Assembly (NCBI GenBank): GCA_903813345.2
Contig: CAIIXF020000005.1
Span: 9,551,375 to 9,615,374 of the forward strand
Origin: Owenia fusiformis
Taxonomy: Eukaryota; Annelida; Polychaeta; Sabellida; Oweniidae
Length of the DNA stretch: 64,000 bases
Reading direction: 5' to 3'
In this document: piece by piece, positions 39,001 through 44,886 of the stretch
How the letters are laid out: the number at the start of each line of letters is the position of its first letter
Numbering within the stretch: position 1 is the first letter of the stretch
Made by a program: the position numbers and the translations under genes
The notes under the pieces: generated by a model
What the model was told of the DNA's origin: nothing
Seen by the model: only the letters and a program-made list of their open reading frames with translations
Databases searched by the model: none

Positions 39001-39925
39001 TCCATTATTGATCTAACGTGAAAAGAAATAATTTCTAACACTCACTCGACTTCCAATCAAGAACCAATATCACAATCCAGATCAAGGGACATTTCATACA
39101 TACTGAAGTCAAAGCACATACATGTTGTGCTATGACTTCTATACCTACATGTTGAAAAAAATTGAACAAATTGATAGCCAATCAATTTCTTCAAAAATAC
39201 TAATTGACACTCGTACTCATAAAGATGATGTGGGATAGACGAAATCCAATCTCAAAGTCATTAGGCAATTCAAAGGGTCAACATCCTTGCTACTTGTTAT
39301 CCTTGTTAGAACTTGTTACAGACCATAGCAAGAAAAAGGAAAACATCTAAGAGTACACCAGTAATTAGACATTATGTATAAGAGGGAACACAGCCCCGCC
39401 CATTCATAAGTCATTGGTGTATTAGCCAGCTCTGTGTTCAGAGTCCAATTTTACTATGAGTATGAACAATTTTACTATGAGTATGACATCTTATATTTTA
39501 ACATGTTTTTAACAAGATAAAATCTTTGACTTAACAATTTTCAATTTTTATTCCAGCAATGTACACCGGGCTTCTGTGATGGGTTATGCGGAGCTTGTAT
39601 AACAGCCGATGATTGTGGAACCGGTGGTGACGCAATGTTCTACTGCAGAGGTGAAGGATCCACATCGATTGCGAGTGAGTGTTTCGATCTCCTTGACAAT
39701 GGAAGACGCTGCAATGGCAATGAGTACTGTAAGAACGGATTGTGTCATAAGAGCATTTGCAGGTCCTGTGTGAACAGCACGTTAACAAACTGTGAACCAG
39801 AACAATACTGCAATCGGAATGAGTTCACGTGCAAGGCAAAACAGAAAAATGGACGAGTATGTCCCGATGGCGATGAGCAATGTTTTTCAGAGTTCTGTTT
39901 CAGGGGAAGATGTAGAAATACGTGA
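1..39925 (+). CDS. Gene A: giant modular CCP/vWD/EGF/TSP1/SUEL-lectin/Cys-repeat protein (5' end missing)
   Basis: One gene model of 59 exons; each junction keeps frame and uses GT-AG sites. The visible coding length is about 10.65 kb (about 3,550 residues). Module order: 31 CCP-type domains, vWD (three exons), C8, TIL, a TILa/EGF-like exon, EGF, TSP1-like, three EGFs, TSP1-like, SUEL lectin, then an eight-Cys repeat array ending in TGA at 39923-39925. Module exons up to the lectin are mainly phase 1-1, which is typical of shuffled extracellular domains; the terminal array is phase 0-0. No transmembrane segment is visible, so a secreted product is inferred. The N-terminus lies upstream of the window. 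The main uncertainty is whether the array from 32120 belongs to the same transcript, because an in-frame TAA at 30197-30199 and an AATAAA at 30493 offer an earlier end. The family is not one I can name; the function is unknown. Confidence 0.75.
310..519 (+). CDS. Gene A exon: divergent six-Cys CCP-like domain
   Basis: Phase 1-1 exon with donor gtaagt at 520. It starts TCPPPTIRG and keeps the CCP core [11 protein letters not shown], but the C-terminal half is rearranged: TIVC, then VDCVGAAC instead of the usual W...PxC ending. It is a clear counterpart of gene B exon 53968-54165 (APYFPGEKVFWEC, ITCPSGGC), with six Cys in the same layout in both. It heads the array in both genes, so it may be a capping or linking domain; this is inference. 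Confidence 0.7.
916..1032. repeat. Inverted-repeat (MITE-like) element in intron
   Basis: Arms 916-948 and 1000-1032, 33 bp with about four mismatches, share the core ACGCCTGTCGG/CCGACAGGCGT. They enclose about 50 bp. It is probably a short non-autonomous DNA transposon or a foldback element. Confidence 0.65.
1107..3665 (+). CDS. Gene A CCP block 1: X-Y'-Y-Z
   Basis: Four phase 1-1 exons: 1107-1325 ([10 protein letters not shown]), 1914-2093 (Y', NTCG then YSCNDPC), 3135-3308 (Y, SFCG then YRCDPCFRL), 3468-3665 (Z, QDC then FQCNSGYRL). Each has the CCP hallmarks NG near the start, C2 in a Y/F-x-C core, and a closing W...P-x-C. X and Z carry five Cys and Y' and Y carry six. The block order matches gene B 54516-55678 exactly. 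Introns 1326-1913 and 2094-3134 hold a perfect hairpin and an inverted-repeat cluster, listed separately. Confidence 0.8.
1390..1440. repeat. Perfect 24-bp hairpin, ATATG-rich
   Basis: Arms 1390-1413 and 1417-1440 are exact reverse complements with a 3-base loop. The arms contain the ATGAT tandem motif (atgatatgatatgata). It lies in the intron after exon 1107-1325. Confidence 0.8.
2422..2892. repeat. Cluster of nested inverted repeats in intron
   Basis: Three foldbacks lie side by side: GTTGTATTACATAC at 2423 pairs with its complement at 2621; arms around 2635-2679 and 2709-2752 share TATCATTGAATATATGCCTG; arms around 2758-2812 and 2838-2892 share TAATGGTTGATTC and GAGTATATGATATATTCAC. They look like several insertions of foldback or MITE elements. 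Confidence 0.65.
2900..3112. repeat. MITE with TIR TTATCCCACCCTAA and internal tandem repeat
   Basis: Terminal motif tattatcccaccctaa near 2897-2912 recurs inverted as ttagggtgggataatca near 3096-3113. Inside, from about 2945 to 3045, AGGAGTTGTATACG-type units repeat about five times with a period near 21 bp. The element abuts exon 3135-3308. Confidence 0.6.
4082..4718 (+). CDS. Gene A CCP block 2: X-Z
   Basis: Exons 4082-4276 (X, CEPMP start, [10 protein letters not shown]) and 4542-4718 (Z, RDCG then VTCDDNYVL), both phase 1-1. With block 1 it forms a six-domain unit X-Y'-Y-Z-X-Z that recurs in the next two blocks and also in gene B (55932-56667). The intron before it (3666-4081) shows nothing notable. 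Confidence 0.8.
4848..5035. repeat. Perfect palindrome with 92-bp arms
   Basis: Arms 4848-4939 and 4944-5035 read as exact reverse complements around a 4-base spacer (cgag). Both strands therefore give nearly the same open reading frame, which is a by-product and not a gene. A second, weaker inverted pair (ctgtattgctcctgagattgt, about 5055 and 5125-5146) flanks it. Confidence 0.9.
5245..5390. repeat. Direct repeat pair of about 42 bp
   Basis: Copies at about 5245-5286 and 5347-5388 share aatttgggtgatatttct and the following atatttttcat, with few differences. They border the palindrome cluster and probably mark a local duplication. Confidence 0.7.
5551..7915 (+). CDS. Gene A CCP block 3: X-Y'-Y-Z
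   Basis: Exons 5551-5769 ([10 protein letters not shown]), 5947-6126 (Y', NDCG then [10 protein letters not shown]), 6425-6610 (Y, NTCG then YSCPRCYSL), 7739-7915 (Z, PDC then FQCNFPYQL). All are phase 1-1. The domain texts pair with gene B exons 56990-58334 in the same order (for example YSCPRCYEL, and EPYKLEGS for NFPYQLEGS). The last intron (6611-7738) carries a pogo-like element with a SINE inside it. Confidence 0.8.
6716..7537. mobile_element. pogo/mariner-like non-autonomous element
   Basis: Ends are TA|CAGTAAGACCTG at 6714 and the complement of CAGTAAAACCTG, with |TA at 7538. The body has spaced copies of cagtgaacg/agtgaacac. A tRNA-derived SINE sits inside it in minus orientation. 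No transposase reading frame is visible. Confidence 0.55.
6930..7143 (-). mobile_element. tRNA-derived SINE (minus strand)
   Basis: Read on the minus strand from 7143, it has an A-box TGGCTCAGTGG (7135-7125) and a B-box GGTTCGATTCT (7097-7087) at tRNA-like spacing. A non-tRNA body then runs to about 6930. The 3' boundary is a guess. It is not a functional tRNA, because the stems are not conserved. Confidence 0.7.
8068..9030 (+). CDS. Gene A CCP block 4: split X, then Z
   Basis: X is divided by a phase 2 intron just before Cys2: exons 8068-8173 ([12 protein letters not shown] ... VRFE) and 8448-8560 ([10 protein letters not shown] ... PRCE). Z is exon 8836-9030 ([24 protein letters not shown]). 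The same internal intron occurs in gene B exons 58456/58727, 60115/60452 and 61751/62020, so it predates the gene duplication. Confidence 0.8.
9188..10542. mobile_element. 1.36-kb element with 28-bp terminal inverted repeats
   Basis: Left arm 9188-9215 and right arm 10515-10542 are reverse complements with one mismatch (core TCAAGCCAAGTAACT). The interior is AT-rich with no recognisable transposase. It fills most of the intron 9031-10812. Confidence 0.7.
10813..11945 (+). CDS. Gene A CCP block 5: X-Z
   Basis: Exons 10813-11034 ([20 protein letters not shown]) and 11757-11945 ([29 protein letters not shown]). With block 4 it makes the four-domain unit split-X, Z1, X, Z2, which is present once here and three times in gene B. 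The intron 11035-11756 shows nothing I recognise. Confidence 0.8.
12401..14078 (+). CDS. Gene A CCP block 6: split X-Y-Z
   Basis: X is split in phase 1 after YTPG: exons 12401-12502 ([15 protein letters not shown]) and 12809-12934 ([13 protein letters not shown]). Y is 13546-13725 ([13 protein letters not shown]) and Z is 13896-14078 ([15 protein letters not shown]). Gene B exons 63459-63551/63717-63842 show the same YTPG|DRI split and mark the matching point before the window ends. Introns 12503-12808 and 12935-13545 show nothing notable. Confidence 0.8.
14215..15371 (+). CDS. Gene A CCP block 7: X-Y-Z
   Basis: Exons 14215-14424 ([24 protein letters not shown]), 14568-14747 ([17 protein letters not shown]), 15186-15371 ([18 protein letters not shown]). 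All are phase 1-1. The Y-Z-X order repeats three times from 13546 to 17868, so this looks like local amplification within gene A. Intron 14748-15185 shows nothing notable. Confidence 0.8.
15566..16901 (+). CDS. Gene A CCP block 8: X-Y-Z
   Basis: Exons 15566-15784 ([29 protein letters not shown]), 16037-16207 ([16 protein letters not shown]), 16719-16901 ([19 protein letters not shown]). The X motif IARNRF recurs in the next X (17656), a sign of recent module copying. The intron 16208-16718 contains a 13-bp-arm hairpin at 16652-16680. Confidence 0.8.
16652..16680. repeat. Hairpin, 13-bp perfect GC-rich arms
   Basis: Arms gttccgccacact and agtgtggcggaac are separated by ggt. It stands out for its GC content in an AT-rich intron between exons 16037-16207 and 16719-16901. 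Confidence 0.75.
16927..17608. repeat. Direct repeat of about 95 bp in intron
   Basis: Copies at 16927-17021 and 17509-17608 share aaataaatctactttta and aataaatatttaccga. A second direct pair, attattcatatatttt, is at about 17452 and 17603. The intron 16902-17655 therefore arose partly by segment duplication. Confidence 0.7.
17656..18416 (+). CDS. Gene A CCP block 9: X and a divergent Z
   Basis: Exons 17656-17868 ([28 protein letters not shown]) and 18180-18416. The second exon is a weak CCP: it has [11 protein letters not shown], a Cys before the core (RLCRTN), FYECEIVDG, then NVC and RECVP. The closing tryptophan segment is ADWDRKREC. It still has five Cys in Z order, so I call it Z despite the divergence. 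Confidence 0.7.
18547..19487 (+). CDS. Gene A CCP block 10: X-Z
   Basis: Exons 18547-18777 ([25 protein letters not shown], long loop before [10 protein letters not shown]) and 19293-19487 ([25 protein letters not shown]). Both are phase 1-1. Intron 18778-19292 shows nothing notable. Confidence 0.8.
19809..22902 (+). CDS. Gene A CCP block 11: X-Z, last of the CCP array
   Basis: Exons 19809-20033 ([24 protein letters not shown]) and 22726-22902 ([20 protein letters not shown]). The 2.7 kb intron between them is filled by a nested transposon. The Z exon closes the eleventh X...Z pair, and the next exon opens the vWD region. Confidence 0.8.
20048..22496. mobile_element. 2.45-kb DNA transposon remnant with about 70-bp TIRs
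   Basis: Left end 20048-20116 has TTGACCCTATGCA at its outer edge and gctggccgtctagaaaa at its inner edge. Right end 22427-22496 has the same two motifs inverted. Both arms contain TGACGTCA-like sequence. The interior has no intact transposase and hosts a second element (20859-21371). It fills the intron between exons 19809-20033 and 22726-22902. Confidence 0.7.
20859..21371. mobile_element. Mariner-like MITE nested in the larger transposon
   Basis: Ends read TA|CAGTGCGTCCCA and its complement TGGGACGCACTG|TA. The inverted repeat runs about 80 bp inward and includes AAAATCACAAAACCAGTGATG. A TA target duplication flanks it. A lone similar end (gggacacgctgtata) is at about 22668-22682. Confidence 0.75.
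23701..25383 (+). CDS. Gene A: von Willebrand factor type D domain (three exons)
   Basis: Exons 23701-23999, 24957-25107 and 25233-25383 (phases 1-0, 0-1, 1-2). The start [14 protein letters not shown] is the vWD signature, followed by [11 protein letters not shown]. The end has [16 protein letters not shown], the usual G-x-C-G-N-F/Y-[NDG] calcium-site region in altered form, followed by an LRNGQ segment. Acceptor and donor phases chain without a break. vWD domains act in extracellular multimer or matrix assembly; here a C8 and a TIL follow, the standard order in mucins, vWF and related proteins. Intron 24000-24956 carries a small cluster of short repeats. Confidence 0.85.
24125..24235. repeat. 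Short repeats of ACCATCGAATATCA, direct and inverted
   Basis: Three direct copies at about 24128, 24152 and 24171 are followed by inverted copies (tgatatttgat, tgatattcgatgg) near 24197-24228. It is a small foldback in the vWD intron 24000-24956. Confidence 0.6.
25899..26167 (+). CDS. Gene A: C8 domain
   Basis: One exon, phase 2 to 1, with ten Cys: [39 protein letters not shown] and a final TNC. The spacing and the C-x-M-D-x-C motif followed by a Cys that precedes an acidic helix are typical of C8, which sits between vWD and TIL in vWF/mucin-type assemblies. Confidence 0.85.
26295..26509 (+). CDS. Gene A: TIL (trypsin-inhibitor-like Cys-rich) domain
   Basis: Phase 1-0 exon: [43 protein letters not shown]. 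The pattern C-P...C...C...C...GCFCP-x-G/F...C is TIL. The exon ends [14 protein letters not shown], which runs straight into the next exon (TILa-like). Confidence 0.85.
26658..26686. repeat. Small hairpin, TGGGCTCTA arms
   Basis: tgggctctatca and tggtagagccca face each other across gagg with one mismatch, in the intron 26510-26886. Confidence 0.5.
26887..27064 (+). CDS. Gene A: TILa/E-like segment with an EGF-like tail
   Basis: Phase 0-1 exon. It begins [13 protein letters not shown] (as in the W-x-x-x-x-C strand after TIL in vWF-type assemblies), continues WQCRNGQLC and ends [17 protein letters not shown], an EGF-like closing motif. Family assignment is tentative; a short, unclassified Cys-rich linker is the alternative. 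Confidence 0.6.
27234..27353 (+). CDS. Gene A: EGF domain 1
   Basis: Phase 1-1 exon: [14 protein letters not shown], then [15 protein letters not shown]. It has six Cys in EGF spacing with the NGGTC signature, and no calcium-binding N-terminal D/N-x-D/E consensus beyond ND. Confidence 0.85.
27505..27672 (+). CDS. Gene A: TSP1-like domain 1
   Basis: Phase 1-1 exon: [39 protein letters not shown]. This follows the plan of short TSP1 repeats (GGW...C..C......R.C.C..P...G..C.G......PC...C) but lacks the second and third Trp. It is paired with the better copy at 29241. Confidence 0.6.
28072..28950 (+). CDS. Gene A: three EGF domains (2-4)
   Basis: Phase 1-1 exons 28072-28176 ([24 protein letters not shown]), 28374-28505 ([22 protein letters not shown]) and 28825-28950 ([31 protein letters not shown]). 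The first is a textbook EGF; the third has a longer loop before the last Cys. They lie between the two TSP1-like exons. Confidence 0.85.
29241..29414 (+). CDS. Gene A: TSP1-like domain 2
   Basis: Phase 1-1 exon: [43 protein letters not shown]. The C-x-x-TCGGG motif and closing PC..QPCP identify a thrombospondin type 1 repeat; the N-terminal Trp residues are lost. Confidence 0.75.
29886..30191 (+). CDS. Gene A: SUEL-type (rhamnose/galactose-binding) lectin domain
   Basis: Phase 1-1 exon of 102 codons. Its layout matches the SUEL/Gal_lectin family: [20 protein letters not shown], then [10 protein letters not shown] (YGR-type motif), SARDAL, a CN...QSC segment (family CxGxxSC), [10 protein letters not shown] and RLVIRYHC (family DPC...KYLxVxYxC). 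YGR is YGK and DPC is PRGC, so sugar binding is plausible but not certain. Domains of this family occur in egg lectins, latrophilins and polycystins. The exon ends CGA CCA G|gtaaat. Confidence 0.75.
30192..30199 (+). other. Possible alternative stop after the lectin exon
   Basis: If the donor gtaaat at 30192 is not used, reading continues GGT AAA TAA and stops at 30197-30199. A polyadenylation hexamer follows at 30493-30498. This would give a form of gene A ending with the lectin domain, or it would mean that 32120-39925 is a separate gene. Confidence 0.45.
30493..30498 (+). promoter_or_regulatory. Candidate polyadenylation signal (internal)
   Basis: AATAAA about 295 bases after the alternative TAA, followed about 20-45 bases on by a T-rich stretch (tgtttgtttcttcc). 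In an AT-rich intron this hexamer can occur by chance. Confidence 0.35.
30879..31302. mobile_element. 424-bp MITE
   Basis: Ends 30879-30900 (CTATGGGTTG...TGGACCA) and 31281-31302 are inverted with 18 of 22 matches. The interior is rich in ACGCGTTAAAA-type motifs in both directions. It lies in the intron 30192-32119; the rest of that intron shows nothing I recognise. Confidence 0.65.
32120..39925 (+). CDS. Gene A: array of eight-cysteine repeats, 13 exons, C-terminal
   Basis: Exons: 32120-32229, 32532-32702, 33007-33147, 33527-33757, 34497-34637, 35247-35390, 36393-36536, 36981-37118, 37342-37488, 37678-37842, 38345-38497, 38599-38745, 39557-39925. All internal junctions are phase 0, and eleven of the twelve later exons start with Glu-, Gln- or Ala-Cys plus an extra half-turn; most start ECx or QCx. 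The repeat reads [E/Q]C...G.C..G.C..C..D.DCP...YC.....C..K...G..C. Most exons carry eight Cys. The first has only five and the last ends with an extra three, so the folded unit probably straddles the introns. Exon 33527 carries one and a half units, and exon 39557 two units plus the closing half. The C..D.DC...YC core resembles Dickkopf-N-like Cys-rich repeats, but I do not claim that family. Stop codon TGA follows CRNT. Confidence 0.75.
33375..33480 (-). mobile_element. Possible tRNA-derived SINE fragment
   Basis: A B-box-like GGGTTCGATTCC is on the minus strand at 33434-33423; a clear A-box is not found. It is probably a decayed tRNA-SINE head. Confidence 0.35.
35471..36325. mobile_element. 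855-bp DNA transposon with GGGGAACATGGGGC ends
   Basis: The left end 35471 reads GTAAGGGAACATGGGGCAAA; the right end to 36325 is its inverse with GTAGGGGAACATGG. The motif GGGGCAAAACGGCCC recurs inside: two direct copies near 35672-35711, and inverted copies near 35945 and 36280. No transposase frame. It lies in the intron 35391-36392. Confidence 0.75.
38089..38266. mobile_element. 178-bp mariner/pogo-type MITE
   Basis: TA|CAGTAA at the left and TTACTG|TA at the right. Short repeats of tggaacacc occur in both orientations inside. It lies in the intron 37843-38344. Confidence 0.5.
38850..38965. repeat. Dispersed repeat fragment shared with 55785-55865
   Basis: Both loci carry a run resembling AAGTGCCAAAGGGAA, then GGACAAA, GGAACCT and GTAAACTCTAGGTGTA in the same order. 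It is probably a copy of an unclassified interspersed element. The intron 38746-39556 otherwise shows nothing notable. Confidence 0.4.
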
Positions 39926-40140
39926 AGTTGTGTATATGCGTTTGAAATGTATAATTCTTTAGATTCTTAATTCATGCACTATCGTTTTGGAATCATCACT
40001 GATTAGATTAGTGTATATGTAGCAGGACATCTGGAACCGATGCTTTTGGAAACAACGGTCCCATTTTGTGACTGATATGGATATATATGTGTGTAATCAA
40101 AGAGAATATGTATTCAAAATAAAATGGTATGTGTAATACT
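39926..40140 (+). other. Gene A 3' untranslated region
   Basis: Non-coding sequence after the TGA at 39923, running to about 20 bases after the polyadenylation hexamer. The end is inferred. Confidence 0.6.
40118..40123 (+). promoter_or_regulatory. Polyadenylation signal of gene A
   Basis: AATAAA 193 bases after the stop codon, followed by TG-rich sequence (ggtatgtgtaat). Confidence 0.65.
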
Positions 40141-40785
40141 GTATCAGTAAATTGCAAATTTGTCTTCATGTATCAATCCGAGTGGCATATCGTCACGAGA
40201 AGGTGCTGTTTGAAATTATTGTAAGGTATACGATTCAAAAGTAATGCTGTAAGGAATAGTACAATTCACCCAATTTCTTGGGGATATAGCGCATACTAAG
40301 ATTAGCCATAGGATATTAGAGCTATTAGACCCACTTTCAGTGACTTAAGCATGCATGTTTGTCTAAAAAAACGTCCACATTTTTATGTAATGTTCATGAA
40401 AATACGTAGATTTCTGAAATCGTTCCTGAAATGGGGAAAAAAAAATCTCCATGGATTTCTGAATACAATGATATTAGTTATGCCTCGAATTATATTACCA
40501 GATTTACATATTATTCAGTCTGTCAGAGAAACACATCACCAGTTCTGTTTTTCTTGATTTTCTTAGACTCAGTTCAAATCTGCCTTATCGGTCTCAATAC
40601 ACTCACAATGTGAATGCTTCAGTTCTTATCAGAACTATAAAGACCAACAGTACAAGCACCATACCTAACATGTCTCTCTGACTCAATGTATAAGTTGTCA
40701 ATCTGAAACTATTGTTCCAGACATGACCAATATCTTTGTAGAATTATTGCTTTGAATATTATCCCGAAGGCTTCATATGGTAACT

Positions 40786-42472
40786 GGACAACTCGGACCC
40801 AGGACAACTCGGACCCTGGACAACTCGGACCCAAGACATCTCGGACCCAAGACAACTCGGACCACTTTTTAAAATTATGATTTTTATCATAATGAGTGGT
40901 TTTATTCTTTCATTTATGAAAATTATATATTATATATTGTGAATTCATATTTTGTGTTAATATGATAAAAAAATGTTTTAATTTGACTTATTTGATGAAA
41001 ATTAAGTAGAGGATATTGAAACTAGAAACCCAAGCAGCTCGGACCACTTTCTGAAATTATACTTTTGGTTGTCGTAATTGGGGATTATTTCTTTAATGTT
41101 TGGCAGGACATATTGCGAGTTTATATATTGTATTTATTTGATGTAGATCTTTCAATTGGTAACCTTTCAATTAACTTATTTGATGAAAGTTATGAAGTAG
41201 GACCAGTAAAAGAATATTGAAGCTGAAGACCCAAGACAACTCGGGCCACTTTTTGAAATTAAAGTTAATTTAATTTAAAACAAATTCATCGAATTACCAC
41301 AATATATCAATTCACAATATATAAATTATGTCATAAAAAACATTTCTTTACTTCTTAACTCTCATCAAAACGTTAATTTAAAACAATTTCATCAAATTAA
41401 CATAACATATGAATTCACAATATATAATTATGACGTGCACGGACCTGGGGACAATTCGGGAAATGCGGGCTTATCTCAGCTTTGAACGTTAATCTCTGCC
41501 TTATTTAAAAGGCCAACTATGTGTTTTACATATCATTTTGAAGTATTTTTTATTTGCATTTCAATGAAATTATTTTTCCTTCAAAATTTTGATGGGATCC
41601 AACACATTTTTAAAGTTAAATATACTCCGACATCGTCAAATACGCTGTAAGACGTAACACTTTACGGTTACAGGGCTCGTTGAAATTGAGATAACTTTTC
41701 AAATAATGATCAAAATCCCACTTAAATTTCACAATTTATTCAATGGAACATTTGCATTTATGACGTCACAATTGCTTTACGGCTACATTTCAAATTATCT
41801 TATACGAACGCTTTTAAAATTTTCAAAATTGTGTAAGGTTTTGAAGGCGAATGGGACGAGCAATAGGTTTACCTTCATTTAACCTTCTAATTTAGGTCTG
41901 ATTTGAAAGAAAATTTAACTGCACAATATTGTCATGGCGAAATTTACAAAACAATAACCGGTTTGTTTATTTTGCAAATAATATCAAAATAAGAGCTGGT
42001 TTTCGAGACTTGAAAAAATGTGACGCATCGATTTTTTACCACAAATTCCATACATATCAATTTTTACTAACGCCCCAAGTGGATTTCTTGACCGTTTTTC
42101 AAAATTCAAAAACATTTTAGAAATATTGTCCTCGAGATCTTGCTACCCTGTAAATTTTGTAATGATTAGATAAGGATAAAGTATTTTATTTTTAGGATGA
42201 CTAAACTTGTAAAAAATGTGACGCTTGTCGTTTTTGACGTTGTAAGGCTGTTTGCGCCCTATACTGCTCATTGTTTTGTTTTGTTTTTTTGACGCCATAA
42301 TGTTACGCTAATTGTCCCCAGTATCGTGCGACGTGTAAATATATGTCAAAATAAACCTAAAAAATAATTAAAACCTAATATATTGATAAAAATCATCATT
42401 TCAAAAAGTGGTCCGAGTTGTCTTGGGTCCGAGATGTCTTGGGTCCGAGTTGTCCTGGGTCCGAGTTGTCCG
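40786..42472. mobile_element. 1.69-kb transposon with tandemly repeated CAACTCGGACC ends
   Basis: The left end has five units and the right end four inverted units of a 15-bp motif (ACAACTCGGACCCAG and variants such as GACATCTCGGACCCA). Both ends then share GGACCACTTTTTAAAAT/GAAAT sequence, giving TIRs of about 75-90 bp. Further copies occur inside near 41030 and 41230. No reading frame resembles a transposase, so it is non-autonomous or of unknown type. It lies between gene A and gene B. Confidence 0.8.
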
Positions 42473-43949
42473 GAAACCCTTCATATATTTTCAATAAAGC
42501 CCTTAGTGTCTGTTACAATCTTTCTTATTCAAAAACCGCTAACGATTCATTTATCCCATTTCAGGAACAATTGCGCATGTCATTCCTGCATTTTAAGTAG
42601 ACTCATTGCGTTTTTAAAAAAGTTATACCGAAATAAAAAAAATTTATGATTTCCCCACGCTGTAATATGTTGTTTCATTAGTGTAACACAACAACCAATG
42701 ACATCATTTTTGAATTATACAGTCATTCTTAGGCACAGAGAACATGAAAACGTATGGATTCAAAAACTATTCTGTAGTAAAAATGACAAATGACAATAAA
42801 ATGTAACCTTAAATACTCAGGTGGTGCTTTGAGCTACATATATGAATAGTATGCCACCATAGGACAATAGCTTGCAGATAGGGCTGGGTAAAACATAAAA
42901 ATGAATCGTACCGATTATTGTGTATTCTTAAGAAATGAAATGCAGTCCACAAATGTACTTCACATGAAGGCCGTAACCAGGGGAGGCTAGAATAAGGGAT
43001 TCGAACAAAGCACCCAATTTGGCCAAAAATTCTTTCAAAATCATGCAATTTTCACATTTTTGAGCACTTTTCAAGTGGTTTTGAGCCTAAATTGTCAAAG
43101 ATCTCCCATTCTAGATTTTTTAAAACCGAATCCCCCATGGCAAAAGTTGACTTCGGGCTTGAAATGTTACAAGATTTGGAAATACATGAATGAATGTACA
43201 TTCAGACAATAAAATGAAGTGATATATGCATAATAGAACAATATAAATTGGCAAATAATTTAGAAAATCTTGCTCTGATTTCCCCATTTTAGACCCCCTC
43301 CCTGAAAATGATCACTGGGTTTTTCGCATTTTCGCGGCTACAATTGCTTAAAGTACTGAGTGATTTCACCCCAAATCGTATCGTAACTTGTTCCAGTAGG
43401 AATTGTAAGATACATAACTGTACTAATTATTCAGATATTGATTTACATGGTATGGACATTCAGATTTCTCAAATGAAAATGCTAATAATTAAAATGAAAG
43501 TTAATAGTTTTATCTGATAGGTGACATTCAAATTACCGATATATGTTCTGCTTTGAAGACCAATGATGCACAGTGATGTTTTGCTTTTAAATCAAAAATG
43601 ATTTGAAATATCTTCCATACTATTTTACGAATGCCCCTTTCGTGAACAATATGGCACCGAAGTGGACACTCAATGCTATATACCCAGCTCTACACATTGC
43701 TGTTATCACGAAGGACGATGGACGTGTATGACGATGTAATTGTCAATGGATTCGAAATATATGTATAGAAATAATGTAAAATGTCTATAAAATACTTCAT
43801 TACAAAAACCACAAGACCGTTATTACAGTACATTTTAATTGAAGAACATAGTAAAAATGTTATCCAACAGCCCTAATATCAAAAACAGTTGTAGATACTA
43901 CAGTAGTACTTATATGAAGCAAACGATGTAGGATACATAATATCCAATC
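42473..43949. other. Intergenic, nothing recognised
   Basis: AT-rich sequence without credible coding potential, domain text or clear repeats. Confidence 0.5.
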
Positions 43950-44886
43950 TCAAAGTTCAATGTATCATGCTCACATTGACCACTTAATTAACAAAGTAAT
44001 AAGCCTGATGAGGCCCATGAAGAAACTCTGCAAGATCTTGTCAAGCAAGCACCTTGAAACTTTATATAATGCGTACATACTACCTCATTTTGATTATTGT
44101 GACATCATATACAATAGTGCATCAGATACCAAATTGCAATCTCTTGAACGGTTACATTATAGAGCAGCATGTCTAGTCTCTGGAGCAATCCATGGCTCGA
44201 ACACTAATAAAGTTCTCTCATCGATAAACTGAAAAACTTTATCCTCTAGAAGAGAGGAACATCTCAAAATATTTATTTTTAAAGCAAGATATAATAACTT
44301 TCCTCCTTTCATTTGTAATCTTGTCAGGTCTTATGAGAATGATATACAAGTGCTAATCCTAAATGTTTATGTGACAATACAACTTTACATTTCCTGTTGA
44401 AATGCCCACTGCTGACAGAACAGAGAACAACACTACTTGCAGGATTGGAGACGATAGGGATCCGTACCCACTATGATGGACTTAATATGCATGATCAATC
44501 CCAGTTCTTACTTTTTGGAGATAATAAATTTCCAATAGATGTCAATGAGAAACTAATGAACATAGTAGCATATTATATCCACCAGGGTCTAGATCTTTTG
44601 GACATGTAATCGATTGAAACTGAAATCCCTCTGGCCAAGGGAAAAAACCGTACACATCTTTGTGATATACGAGTGCAGTGTGATGATATTTTATTGACTT
44701 TTTTTCATCTATTTTAACAATAACATGACATAAAAATAACTTATTATGTAAAAATTGAATAACATTCCTTTGGATTTCACTCAAAATTGCCGTTAATGTC
44801 ATTAGACTTTGGCAATTGTTTAAGTTTGTATATCTGTATTTTATGGAATATAATAAAGATGATTAATAAAAAAAATTAAAAAAATA
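43950..44886 (+). pseudogene. Decayed LINE (non-LTR retrotransposon) 3' end
   Basis: Frame 43960-44232 resembles the end of a reverse transcriptase ORF: NAYILPHFDYCDIIYNSAS, then LERLHYRAACLVSGA. A frame change follows at about 44232. Further stretches (FPPFICNLV, LLKCPLLTEQR) in other frames run to a stop at about 44607. An A-rich tail with AATAAA is at 44850-44886. It is 5' truncated and broken by frameshifts, hence inactive. Confidence 0.75.
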
